This document shows, one piece after another, positions 6,583 through 14,801 of a stretch of DNA of 14,801 nt. The stretch comes from an uncultured Flavobacteriales bacterium (lineage in GTDB: Bacteria > Bacteroidota > Bacteroidia > Flavobacteriales > BACL11). The notes beneath the pieces are model-generated. The model saw nothing but the letters and a program-made list of their open reading frames with translations, searched no databases and was not told where the DNA came from. Position numbers and translations under genes: made by a program. The stretch is taken from the NCBI GenBank assembly GCA_913047525.1, contig CAJWUS010000022.1, positions 1 through 14,801 of the forward strand, written 5' to 3'. Within the stretch, counting starts at the first letter, position 1; each line of letters opens with the position of its first letter.

Positions 6583-7755
6583 TTATTTTAATTCCGCTAA
6601 AAGCTTCTTCATTTCATTGGACTTATCATAGTTACCTTTTAAAGCGTACAACTGCTTTAAGGAAATGATTGTGTTCTTATCTTCCTCATTCAAATTAAAC
6701 GCATCTTCCATATAAGGTAAAGCTTTTACAAAATTATCATCAGCTTGTTTTTTCAGTGCAGTATATTTCGAGTTAGATGATGTATTACTTGCTTCATTCT
6801 TTAATTTCACGCCATAGTTAAAGTAAAGAGCACCCAAATTATAATTAGCACTAAATGAAGAAGGATTAATTTCTAATGCCGATTTGTAATCTTGTTCTGC
6901 TTTTGTAATATTCCCTTCTTGGTCGTAAATAGTTCCTCTATTAAAATACAGTAAATCATTTTCTGGATCAATCTCTATGGCTTCTCCTAGTTTCCCAATA
7001 AGTTCTGAGGTTCTGTTTAATTGTATATACATATTTATTTCCGCATTTATCAAACTCTGATCTTCCTCAAACATATCTCTTCCAAGAGATAAGTATTTCA
7101 GGGCCTTATCCATATTTTCTTCCGCAACATAAATATTGCTCATGTGAATGTAAATAGCCGGCTCATTAAAATTAATATCTATTAGCTTTTGTAATAACTC
7201 CTTTGACTTTTGGCTATCTTTCATTTTGTTAGATGCAAAAAATGAATTATACAAAATAGTTTCTTTGGTAATATTTCCTCTTTTTAGTTGATCTTCATCA
7301 TCATGTGGAATAACCTCAAAAATTGCATTATACAGATTGATTGACCTTTTGTATTGCCCAGCACTATACTCTTCAATGGCCTGATTAAAGAGTTCGTAGG
7401 CACATTGCACCAATCCAGAAAGTAAATCCTCTTTGGCTGTCCATTTTTTTACAATCACCCTACCCTTATGGTCCGTTTGCATACATTTCAGATATGCCTC
7501 TGTTGCTTTTAGCACGGCATCCCTATCAAGATGAGTCTCTTTTTGTGCAATCTTCAGATAAATAGGTGCACGGTAATTCCACATTTTAGGATCGTTTGAG
7601 GTGCTCTCAGTGATATAAGCCTCATCAATATACTTTTTTGCTTCTTCCAACTTTTCTTGCCTTAGGGCAATAGAAGCATTTACTACATTGTGTTTTTGAG
7701 CAAAAGTTACAATAGAAATTGCTGCAATTAGTATTGTTAAAATTCCCTTCTTCAT
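6583..7755 (-). CDS. Exported tetratricopeptide-repeat (TPR) protein
   Basis: The product is 390 residues from the ATG at 7755: a signal peptide MKKGILTILIAAISIVTFAQ (1-20) followed by an all-helical protein. TPR-like units are visible at about 25-50, 115-150, 165-195, 200-235 and most clearly at 265-300 (LLYFNRGTIYDQEGNITKAEQDYKSALEINP, given here as landmarks 269-298), then 303-312, 345-376. There is no lipobox Cys, so a periplasmic or secreted location is inferred. Proteins like this act as scaffolds for protein contacts; the partner is unknown. The start at 7755 gives a clean signal peptide and a 4-nt gap after the M16 stop. An ATG at 7776 would add seven residues and overlap the upstream gene. 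It is the last gene of a unit with gyrA and the M16 peptidase. Confidence 0.85.
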   Translation of the reverse strand: MKKGILTILIAAISIVTFAQKHNVVNASIALRQEKLEEAKKYIDEAYITESTSNDPKMWNYRAPIYLKIAQKETHLDRDAVLKATEAYLKCMQTDHKGRVIVKKWTAKEDLLSGLVQCAYELFNQAIEEYSAGQYKRSINLYNAIFEVIPHDDEDQLKRGNITKETILYNSFFASNKMKDSQKSKELLQKLIDINFNEPAIYIHMSNIYVAEENMDKALKYLSLGRDMFEEDQSLINAEINMYIQLNRTSELIGKLGEAIEIDPENDLLYFNRGTIYDQEGNITKAEQDYKSALEINPSSFSANYNLGALYFNYGVKLKNEASNTSSNSKYTALKKQADDNFVKALPYMEDAFNLNEEDKNTIISLKQLYALKGNYDKSNEMKKLLAELK

Positions 7756-7759
7756 AATT

Positions 7760-10606
7760 TTAGTATTTAATTTCATTTATTTTAAAATTATATTTCATTC
7801 CATCTTTTGATGACTTAAGGTTTTCTAATTTCTCTTTAATAAGATATTTATTTCCTACAATCACAATAGCCATTTTATCTGGATGAATCTTTGCTTTAGC
7901 TATAACATCAACTTCAGATTTTGTTATAGAATTTAAGATATATGCCTGTTTATCAAGATAACTTTTATCTAAATCATAAGTTAAGATTCTATTTAAAAAT
8001 CCTAGTTTCTGACCTGATGTCTCATATTTTAATGCCTCACCTCCAAGGAATGCATCTTTTGTAAATTTTAACTCTTTTTCTGTAATTCCAGTAGAGGTAT
8101 ATGAATTAAACTCCTTAAATATTTCTACTAAAGCACTATCTGTCGCTTCTGTTTTTACACTAGAGAACATTGCAAAAGCCCCCATCTTGTCTGATGCTGA
8201 GAAAAAAGAATTAGCTCCATAAGTCCACCCTTTATCTTCTCTAAGACTTAAAAAGAATCGACCACTCATCCCTCCTCCTAATGGATAATTCATTATTTGA
8301 GACTTAAAATGATCTCCATCAACATCATATTTATCTGCTAAATGACCCATTATAATAAATGATTGAGAAGCTCCCTCTTTATCTAATAAATAAATCTGAG
8401 TCTCATTAATAGCGGGGAAATCAAATTCAGAAGGAATCTCAACTTTCTTAGACCCCCATCTTTTAAGAAAATCTATCTTAGAGAGCAATGTATTTCTATC
8501 AATATCTCCTACTACTACTAATGAGCTAACGGAAGGAGAGTAATTATTATAATATGCTTGAATATCTGACAACTTAATCTTTTTAATTGATTTTTCAGTA
8601 GTCACTCTACCAAATGGGGTTTCACCAAACACTTGATTTCTAAAATAAGTAAATCCTAAATATTGAGCATTCTTCTTTGTTGCTTCCATTCCTTCTACGG
8701 TTTGCTTCTTTACTCTTTTAAAATCATCTTTATTAAATGCGGGTCTAAGTAATTTTTCTTCAGCTATTGCTAGTGTAGCATCTATATTCTTAGTTAATGA
8801 CTCAATATACATTATAGTTCCATCTTCATCAGCAGAGAATGAAACTGAACTTCCTAATTTTTGCAGTTCAACACTAATTTCTTCAGATGTATATTTACTT
8901 GTACTTTCACTCATCATGTCTGCAGTCAATTGAGCTAAACCAGTAAATTTCTTATCGACCAATAGTCCTCCGCCATCAATTCTTAAACGCATATATACTT
9001 TAGGAAGCTCAGATGATTGAGTACCTATTATCTTAAGACCATTTTCAAAGGTTTCTTTATAGTAATCCGGTACTACAGGCGCTTTAGCTGGAGCTGCTTT
9101 AGGTTGGATATTTCTATCAAAAGAATCTTTAGGTCTATTATACTCTAAACCTACATATTGCGGATCTTCTTTTAATATCAAACTAATATTAGGGTTAACA
9201 GATATTAATGAATCTAACTTCTCTACAAAAGGACTCTTTGGCCTTACGGTACTAATAACTGCTTTTCTATTTTTGATATATTTATTAAATACTCGCATCA
9301 CATCACCTCTAGTAACACTATTATATCTTTCTAGCTCAGAAGATATATTATATTTACCCCTACCCAACCATTCCCAAGACGATATCATGCTAGCCTTTGA
9401 TGAGATAGAGCTCTTCATATTAATACTTTGTGATTCCATTTCTGTTTTTACCATAGCTAGATCTTCATCACTAAAACCTTTTTCTTCCCACTCTGCAATT
9501 GTATTTCTAATATCCGCTTCAATATTATTAAAATATATTCCTATATCCTCTTGCCAATCTGGAAAAGAGAGCACGGTAAAATGAAATTCACCTGCAATTT
9601 CTCTACAAGGATGACTAACACCTGCTTGCATTGCTTTCTCCGATTTAACAAAATTCTTGTAAAAAATAGATTTCTTTCCATCTCCCATTAATGCAGCAAG
9701 CAGATCAAGTGGAGCTTCATCTTTATGATAGTTAGGAACAGTAGGAAAAACCATATCAGTCAGAGGCAAATAAACATTATCTGTATAGCCCGTATATATA
9801 TCAGAAGAAAGCCTAGGAACATTCACTCTCTGCCTTCTTACTTCTGGTCCACGCTTGATTGATCCAAAATATTTTTCTACAAGAGGTATTACTTGGCTTG
9901 AAGTTACATCTCCAGAAATAGTTAAAATAGCATTATTTGGTCCGTACCATCTTAGAAAGAAGTTTCTAAGATCATCTAGAGTAGCTCTATCTAAATCATC
10001 TACATAACCAATCACTGGCCAATTATATGGGTGAGATGGCGGATACAATGTCTGTCCTAAAATCTCATAACTCATGCCGTAAGGTTGGTTTATTTGGTTC
10101 TGATATTTTTCATTTGTTACGGCATCTCTTTGATTTTCAAACTTTTCTTGAGTCACTGCATTAGGCAGAAATCCCATTCTATCAGCCTCTAACCAAAGAA
10201 TTGTTTCTAAATAATTACTAGGCACAGTTTGGAGATAAACAGTTCTATCATAAGAAGTATTACCATTTAACTGCCCCCCAGCCTCTGCTATAATCTTAGG
10301 AGCTCTTTCATCCTCTACATGTTCTGATCCTTGAAACATCATGTGCTCAAAGAAGTGTGCAAAACCAGATTTACCTGCAGTTTCTCTATTTGAGCCAACA
10401 TGATATGTTACATGTACGTGTACTATAGGATCTGAATGATCTTCATGGATTAATACTTTCAAACCATTTGGTAACTCCCATTTTTCATAAGCAATATCAA
10501 TAGGATTTGTACTTACCGAATTTACCAAAGTAGTTTCAGTAATATCCTGAGCTACTAGAGTTGTTGCTAACAGGATAAATCCTATAAAAAAATTAATTTT
10601 CTTCAT
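7760..10606 (-). CDS. Two-unit M16 family zinc metallopeptidase (pitrilysin-like), exported
   Basis: The product is 948 residues from the ATG at 10606. A signal peptide occupies 1-20 ([20 protein letters not shown]). The first M16 unit (about 35-455) has the inverted zinc motif HFFEH (His84, Glu87, His88) with the distal Glu at about 166 in VTNEKYQ, so it should be catalytic. A Pro/Ala-rich linker (about 502-513) leads to a second M16 unit (about 517-930) that lacks HxxEH (LAQLTADMM stands there) but keeps the [14 protein letters not shown] ... WTYGA region (777-798) typical of the non-catalytic half. This is the usual arrangement of long bacterial M16 peptidases, which degrade peptides in a closed chamber. 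A periplasmic location is inferred. The frame extends upstream to 10717, but that extension lies inside gyrA and precedes the signal peptide. The ATG overlaps the gyrA end by 14 nt (or 17 nt if the adjacent ATG at 10609 is used). Confidence 0.95.
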   Translation of the reverse strand: MKKINFFIGFILLATTLVAQDITETTLVNSVSTNPIDIAYEKWELPNGLKVLIHEDHSDPIVHVHVTYHVGSNRETAGKSGFAHFFEHMMFQGSEHVEDERAPKIIAEAGGQLNGNTSYDRTVYLQTVPSNYLETILWLEADRMGFLPNAVTQEKFENQRDAVTNEKYQNQINQPYGMSYEILGQTLYPPSHPYNWPVIGYVDDLDRATLDDLRNFFLRWYGPNNAILTISGDVTSSQVIPLVEKYFGSIKRGPEVRRQRVNVPRLSSDIYTGYTDNVYLPLTDMVFPTVPNYHKDEAPLDLLAALMGDGKKSIFYKNFVKSEKAMQAGVSHPCREIAGEFHFTVLSFPDWQEDIGIYFNNIEADIRNTIAEWEEKGFSDEDLAMVKTEMESQSINMKSSISSKASMISSWEWLGRGKYNISSELERYNSVTRGDVMRVFNKYIKNRKAVISTVRPKSPFVEKLDSLISVNPNISLILKEDPQYVGLEYNRPKDSFDRNIQPKAAPAKAPVVPDYYKETFENGLKIIGTQSSELPKVYMRLRIDGGGLLVDKKFTGLAQLTADMMSESTSKYTSEEISVELQKLGSSVSFSADEDGTIMYIESLTKNIDATLAIAEEKLLRPAFNKDDFKRVKKQTVEGMEATKKNAQYLGFTYFRNQVFGETPFGRVTTEKSIKKIKLSDIQAYYNNYSPSVSSLVVVGDIDRNTLLSKIDFLKRWGSKKVEIPSEFDFPAINETQIYLLDKEGASQSFIIMGHLADKYDVDGDHFKSQIMNYPLGGGMSGRFFLSLREDKGWTYGANSFFSASDKMGAFAMFSSVKTEATDSALVEIFKEFNSYTSTGITEKELKFTKDAFLGGEALKYETSGQKLGFLNRILTYDLDKSYLDKQAYILNSITKSEVDVIAKAKIHPDKMAIVIVGNKYLIKEKLENLKSSKDGMKYNFKINEIKY

Positions 10607-13178
10607 CATTATTTTCATTTTGATTATTATAGTTTTCGTCATTAGTATCTGTATTTTCTTCATATGGAGTTTCTCCTTCAGTAATTTGAGGAGTTTTAAT
10701 TGCATTTCCTTCATCATCTAAAAGTACTTCTTCTGCTTTAAATCTACTAACCTTAGCTACTGAAGCGATAGAGTCATCATCTTTTAATCGGATAATTTTC
10801 ACACCTTGAGTTGCTCTTCCCATTTCTCTTAAAGTATCTACTGCAATTCGGATAGTTACACCTGATTTATTAATTACCATTAAATCTTCATCATCTGAAA
10901 CATTCTTAAGAGCAATAAGGTTTCCTGTTTTTTCAGTAATATTTATAGTTTTTACACCCTTTCCTCCCCTATTTGTTATTCTATAAGCATCAACTGCAGA
11001 GCGTTTCCCATATCCATTCTCAGCTACTACTAATACACTTGATTCAGGGTTATTAATACAAATCATGCCGATTACCTCATCCTTATCATCTTTTAGTCGG
11101 ATACCCCTTACACCTGCTGCTGTTCTTCCCATTGATCGCACCTTTTCTTCTTCAAAATGGATGGCTTTACCTGATTTTCCAGCCAACATAATTTGAGAAC
11201 TTCCATTAGTCATCTTTGCTTCTAATAACTGATCTCCTTCACGAATAGTAATAGCATTAATTCCATTTGTTCTTGGTCGGGAGTACGCTTCTAGAGATGT
11301 CTTTTTTATTTTCCCTTTTTTGGTACACATTACTATGCAATTGGAGTTAATATATTCTTCATCTTTCAAATCTTTAGTATTGATAAATGCCATGACTTTG
11401 TCATCTGATGGAATATTTATCAGATTCTGAATAGCACGTCCTTTTGAAGTCTTGCTGCCTTCTGGGATTTCATAAACTTTCATCCAAAAGCATTTACCTT
11501 TTTTAGTAAAAAAGAGCATATAATCATGGTTGTTTGCCATAAACATTTCTTCTACAAAATCTTCATCTCTTGTAGTTGCTCCTCTACTTCCAACACCTCC
11601 TCTGCCCTGCGCTCTATATTCTGAAAGTGAAGTCCGCTTTATATAACCCAGATGCGAAATAGTAATCAAAACCTCCTCATTTGGAATCATATCTTCAATA
11701 CTAACCTCAGAGGAAGAAAATTCAATATTAGTTCTTCTTTCATCTCCATATTTTTCTTTTACTTCAGTCAAATCATCAGAAAGCATCTGTAGGCGTAAGT
11801 TCTCATCAGATAATATGGCATTCAAATGTTGAATGTTTTCCATTATTTCTTGATGCTCTTCTTTGATTTTATCAGTCTCTAATCCTGTTAGTTTTTGCAA
11901 ACGCAAGTCTAAAATTGCTTTTGCTTGAATTTCAGTTAAAGCAAAATTACTCATCAAACCACCTTTCGCATCTTCTGGTGTTTGGGAAGCGCGAATTAAT
12001 TTAATTACCGCATCTAAGTTCTCTAATGCAATAAGTAATCCTTCCAAGATATGTGCTCTTTTTTCTGCCTGTTCTAACTCATATTTAGTTTTTCGTAAAA
12101 GCACATCATGCCTATGAGAAACAAAAAGCTGAATTAGTTGCAGTAAATTTAAAAGTTGAGGCCTTCCTTTTACAAGTGCAATATTATTTACACTAAATGA
12201 GGATTGTAATTGAGTGTACTTATACAATTTATTCAGCACAATATTAGGAATTGCATCTCTTTTTAACTCATACACAATTCGCATTCCATTCCTATCTGAT
12301 TCATCTCTTATATCAGAGATACCATCTAATTTTTTACTGTTTACTAAATCAGCCGTTTTTTTAATTAAATCTGATTTATTAACCATAAAAGGAATTTCTT
12401 CAACAATAATTCTATCTCTGTTTCCTTTCTCTTCAAATTTTACTTTACCTCTAACCACGACTCTTCCTCTACCAGTTTCAAAAGCTGAACGAACCCCCTC
12501 ATAACCATAGATTGTGCCGCCAGTTGGAAAATCAGGTGCTTTTACATGCTCCATTAATTCTGATATATCAATTTCTCCTCTATTTTTAATATAAGCCAAT
12601 GTTCCATCAATAACTTCAGAAAGATTATGTGGAGGCATATTCGTAGCCATTCCAACAGCAATTCCAGTAGCACCATTTAGCAGTAAGTTTGGTAGCCTAG
12701 AAGGAAGAACTGTTGGCTCTTTTAAAGAATCATCAAAATTAAGTGTAAAATCAATGGTATCTTTATCGATATCTAAAAGCATATCTTCAGATAGCTTTCT
12801 CATTCTTGCTTCTGTATATCGCATAGCCGCAGGATTATCACCATCAATAGATCCAAAGTTTCCTTGTCCATCTACAAGCATATAGCGCATACTCCATTCT
12901 TGAGCCATACGTACCATAGCATCATAAACAGCAGTATCTCCATGAGGGTGAAACTTCCCCAATACCTCCCCCACTATTCTTGCTGATTTTTTATAAGATG
13001 AGTTTGCTCTTACGCCCAATTCGTGCATTCCAAACAAAATCCTACGGTGGACTGGTTTTAATCCATCTCGAACATCTGGTAAAGCCCTTGACACAATAAC
13101 TGACATTGAATAATCAATGTACTTTGACTTCATTTCTTCCTCTATATTTATCGGGATTATTTTTTCTCCTAGCGGCAT
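10593..13178 (-). CDS. gyrA: DNA gyrase subunit A
   Basis: GyrA is the DNA-cleaving and rejoining subunit of gyrase (A2B2), which introduces negative supercoils in the cytoplasm. The 861-residue product starts [17 protein letters not shown], the normal family start. The breakage-reunion domain (about 30-480) contains the catalytic Tyr121 in AAMRYTEAR and the quinolone-determining stretch [10 protein letters not shown], with Thr82 and Asp86 at the positions equivalent to E. coli Ser83 and Asp87. The C-terminal beta-pinwheel (about 500-820) has the GyrA box at 524-530 (QGRGGVG, two basic residues fewer than QRRGGRG), and a later blade has NRGGKG (736-741). These support GyrA over ParC. An acidic Asn/Asp/Glu tail (about 834-861) ends the protein. 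It is first in a unit with the M16 and TPR genes and divergent from clpC. Confidence 0.97.
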   Translation of the reverse strand: MPLGEKIIPINIEEEMKSKYIDYSMSVIVSRALPDVRDGLKPVHRRILFGMHELGVRANSSYKKSARIVGEVLGKFHPHGDTAVYDAMVRMAQEWSMRYMLVDGQGNFGSIDGDNPAAMRYTEARMRKLSEDMLLDIDKDTIDFTLNFDDSLKEPTVLPSRLPNLLLNGATGIAVGMATNMPPHNLSEVIDGTLAYIKNRGEIDISELMEHVKAPDFPTGGTIYGYEGVRSAFETGRGRVVVRGKVKFEEKGNRDRIIVEEIPFMVNKSDLIKKTADLVNSKKLDGISDIRDESDRNGMRIVYELKRDAIPNIVLNKLYKYTQLQSSFSVNNIALVKGRPQLLNLLQLIQLFVSHRHDVLLRKTKYELEQAEKRAHILEGLLIALENLDAVIKLIRASQTPEDAKGGLMSNFALTEIQAKAILDLRLQKLTGLETDKIKEEHQEIMENIQHLNAILSDENLRLQMLSDDLTEVKEKYGDERRTNIEFSSSEVSIEDMIPNEEVLITISHLGYIKRTSLSEYRAQGRGGVGSRGATTRDEDFVEEMFMANNHDYMLFFTKKGKCFWMKVYEIPEGSKTSKGRAIQNLINIPSDDKVMAFINTKDLKDEEYINSNCIVMCTKKGKIKKTSLEAYSRPRTNGINAITIREGDQLLEAKMTNGSSQIMLAGKSGKAIHFEEEKVRSMGRTAAGVRGIRLKDDKDEVIGMICINNPESSVLVVAENGYGKRSAVDAYRITNRGGKGVKTINITEKTGNLIALKNVSDDEDLMVINKSGVTIRIAVDTLREMGRATQGVKIIRLKDDDSIASVAKVSRFKAEEVLLDDEGNAIKTPQITEGETPYEENTDTNDENYNNQNENNDEEN

Positions 13179-13294
13179 ATTTTCGATTGTTTTATATTAA
13201 GGAAACAAAGAAAACAAATTTGCGTATTTTAGGATAAGAAAAGGTGCTTTATTTCGTTTGTAAGTTATGAACATTTTTTGTTGAAAAAAACAGA

Positions 13295-13325
13295 TTGACA
13301 ATGGAAAAAATAGCTTGTATTTTCT
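13295..13325 (+). promoter_or_regulatory. Candidate clpC promoter
   Basis: TTGACA (13295-13300) is followed after 17 nt by TATTTT (13318-13323). Read by the Bacteroidota rule this is TTG, 20 nt, then TATTTTCT, a partial match to TAnnTTTG. The same site therefore fits both the classical sigma-70 pattern and the Bacteroidota pattern. The expected transcript start near 13331 gives a leader of about 48 nt. In the same 200-bp region I found no clean gyrA promoter on the minus strand; CAAATTTG near 13220 is the nearest match. Confidence 0.4.
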
Positions 13326-13339
13326 CTAATTATTGCAGT

Positions 13340-13363
13340 ATGAAAGAAGGCGTTATTTATTAA
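13340..13363 (+). other. Possible 7-codon leader ORF upstream of clpC
   Basis: ATG at 13340 opens a frame encoding MKEGVIY and stops with TAA at 13361-13363, 15 nt before the clpC ATG and downstream of the candidate promoter. It may be chance; there is no coding evidence beyond position. Confidence 0.15.
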
Positions 13364-13378
13364 ATTAAAAATTGAGAT

Positions 13379-14801
13379 ATGAATACTGAATTTTCAAGCA
13401 GAATGAAGGAGGTTTTTACCTATGTAAAAGAAGAGGCTTTACGCCTAGGACATGATACAATTGGCACAGAACATTTGCTTTTAGGAATCATCAGAGATGG
13501 AAGTGGCACGGCCATAACCGTATTAAAAAGCTTAGGGTTGGATATTAATGATTTGAGAAAAGTAATTGAAAATACCATTATTTCTGCAAACAAAACGAAA
13601 TCTAAAATAGTAGATGAGGAAAAAATACAATTTAAAAGCCAAACTGAGAGGGCTCTTAAAAAATCTATTTTGGAAAGAAAAAAGCTAAAGTCGGACGAAA
13701 TAAAAACAATTCATGTGCTACTTTCTATTTTACTTGATAAAAACAATATGGTAAGCACCACATTAAAACATTTCCAGATAAACTATGATATAGTGCTTGA
13801 CGAATATTTAGAACTTTATGATGATTTATTGGCAGAATTGGATAGCCCATTAGATGAGGATGATGACGATATTTTTGAGCAAAAAGAAGATGTCAAAAAA
13901 CCAACAGGAAGCAGTAAATCATCCACTCCTGTTTTAGATAATTTTGGTCGAGATTTAACAAAATCAGCAATAGAAGGAGTATTGGACCCAATAGTTGGCA
14001 GACAAAAAGAAATAGAAAGAGTTTCTCAAATTTTAAGTAGAAGAAAAAAAAACAACCCTATACTAATTGGGGAGCCAGGAGTTGGTAAATCAGCTATTGC
14101 AGAGGGGCTTGCCTTAAGGATTGTAAACAAAAAAATTTCCAGAGTTCTGTTTAACAAAAGAATTATTATGCTTGACCTAGCTGCACTTGTTGCTGGCACA
14201 AAATACAGGGGACAATTTGAAGAAAGAATGAAAGCTGTAATTAATGAGCTCGAAAAGAATCCGGATGTTATTTTGTTTATTGATGAAATCCACACCCTTG
14301 TTGGTGCTGGTGGAGCCTCTGGCTCATTGGATGCATCTAATATGTTCAAACCCGCTTTGGCTAGAGGAGAACTGCAATGCATTGGTGCAACTACACTTGA
14401 TGAATACCGGCAGCATATTGAAAAAGATGGGGCATTAGAAAGAAGATTTCAGAAGATAATGGTGGAACCAACTACCATTGATGAAACTATTGAAATTTTA
14501 CAAAACATTAAAGAAAGATATGAGGAGCATCATAATGTTTCTTATACTGATGACGCCATTAAAGCTTGTGTATTGCTTACCGACAGATATATGAACGATA
14601 GATTTTTGCCAGACAAAGCAATTGATGCCCTTGATGAAGCTGGTTCCAGAGTTCATGTTACAAACATAAGGGTTCCTGAAAATATTCTTCATCTGGAAGA
14701 AAAATTAGAATTAATAAAAAAGAAAAAAGGACAAGTAATTAAAAAACAAGCTTTTGAAGAAGCTGGTCGATTAAGAGATAAAGAAAAGAATCTAATTGCT
14801 C
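13379..14801 (+). CDS. clpC: ATP-dependent Clp protease ATP-binding subunit ClpC, 3' end outside the window
   Basis: ClpC is a hexameric AAA+ unfoldase that feeds substrates to the ClpP peptidase in cytoplasmic protein quality control. The frame starts at the ATG at 13379 and stays open to the last base, giving 474 residues, a bit over half of the usual 820-860. Seen: a Clp N-domain of two repeats (about 5-145; FSSRMKEVF, HDTIGTEHLLLGI, then QTERALKKSI, IHVLLSIL); a very acidic linker (about 159-171); the first AAA+ module with Walker A GEPGVGKS (231-238), Walker B VILFIDEIH (297-305), the GATTLDEYR sensor region and arginine fingers in LERRF (354-357); and the start of the coiled-coil middle domain with a UVR-like motif (about 436-474). 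The M-domain and UVR-like motif distinguish ClpC from ClpA. The start is chosen by family match at MNTEFSSRMKEV. Divergent from gyrA. Confidence 0.96.
   Translation, partial: MNTEFSSRMKEVFTYVKEEALRLGHDTIGTEHLLLGIIRDGSGTAITVLKSLGLDINDLRKVIENTIISANKTKSKIVDEEKIQFKSQTERALKKSILERKKLKSDEIKTIHVLLSILLDKNNMVSTTLKHFQINYDIVLDEYLELYDDLLAELDSPLDEDDDDIFEQKEDVKKPTGSSKSSTPVLDNFGRDLTKSAIEGVLDPIVGRQKEIERVSQILSRRKKNNPILIGEPGVGKSAIAEGLALRIVNKKISRVLFNKRIIMLDLAALVAGTKYRGQFEERMKAVINELEKNPDVILFIDEIHTLVGAGGASGSLDASNMFKPALARGELQCIGATTLDEYRQHIEKDGALERRFQKIMVEPTTIDETIEILQNIKERYEEHHNVSYTDDAIKACVLLTDRYMNDRFLPDKAIDALDEAGSRVHVTNIRVPENILHLEEKLELIKKKKGQVIKKQAFEEAGRLRDKEKNLIA

Noticed and set aside
10607..10717. N-terminal extension of the M16 frame (about 37 residues, Lys/Met-rich)
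   Set aside because: It lies in the gyrA 3' end in another frame and precedes a complete signal peptide; its Lys/Ile composition reflects the Asn/Asp/Glu-rich gyrA tail read out of frame.
12214..12504. Plus-strand open frame of 96 codons inside gyrA
   Set aside because: It is antisense to the conserved gyrA core; no motif, no promoter.
13271..13290. A/T hairpin TTTTTT-GTTG-AAAAAA between gyrA and clpC
   Set aside because: Pure A/T pairing is expected in such a spacer, and there is no T tract after a stable stem or link to a known operator.
14026..14382. Minus-strand open frame of 118 codons at the right end
   Set aside because: It is antisense to the clpC AAA+ module with Walker A and B; no independent support.
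1..14801. CRISPR array, tRNA/rRNA, insertion sequence, prophage or defence island
   Set aside because: No regularly spaced repeats, cloverleaf-like sequence, transposase or integrase motif, or defence-gene domain was seen; gene content is core chromosomal plus surface proteins.

Overview
The window is chromosomal DNA from a low-GC member of the Bacteroidota, most probably of the Flavobacteriia type. Three things suggest this: a giant modular surface protein ending in the gliding-motility/type IX secretion (T9SS) C-terminal domain; promoters of the Bacteroidota pattern (TTTG, about 19-21 nt, TAnnTTTG) with no Shine-Dalgarno sites; and short signal peptides ending in FAQ, VAQ or FSQ. No tRNA, rRNA, IS element, integrase, phage gene or CRISPR array was seen.

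Layout. (1) Positions 1-2957, plus strand: the 3' part of a large T9SS-exported adhesin-like protein, followed with a 1-nt stop/start overlap by a 77-residue membrane-anchored small protein. (2) Positions 2941-3420, minus strand: a secreted DUF4019-type protein whose 3' end overlaps the small protein tail to tail by 17 bp. (3) Positions 3669-4555: two small paralogous genes of unknown function (65 aa each, about 57% identical by hand alignment), separated by a 491-bp AT-rich non-coding stretch. The second ends at a strong intrinsic terminator. (4) Positions 4694-6457: the ribosome-associated GTPase TypA/BipA with its own promoter. (5) Positions 6583-13178, minus strand: a tightly packed three-gene unit reading gyrA, then a two-unit M16 zinc peptidase, then an exported TPR protein. 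The genes overlap by 14 nt and are spaced by 4 nt. (6) Position 13379 to the window edge, plus strand: the N-terminal 474 residues of the ClpC AAA+ unfoldase, divergent from gyrA across a 200-bp intergenic region.

Functionally this is mostly core housekeeping: DNA supercoiling (GyrA), translation stress (TypA) and protein quality control (ClpC, with an M16 peptidase in the envelope). The left end carries envelope and surface genes. The least explained parts are the paired 65-aa proteins with their shared upstream sequence, the 77-aa small protein, and the domain architecture of the surface protein, where a MAM-like domain appears to be inserted inside an Ig-like repeat. I did not find a convincing new multi-gene system.

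Two starts need care. For typA and for the DUF4019 gene, the longest reading frame begins at a TTG that forms the last three bases of a promoter -7 box, so I moved both starts downstream.
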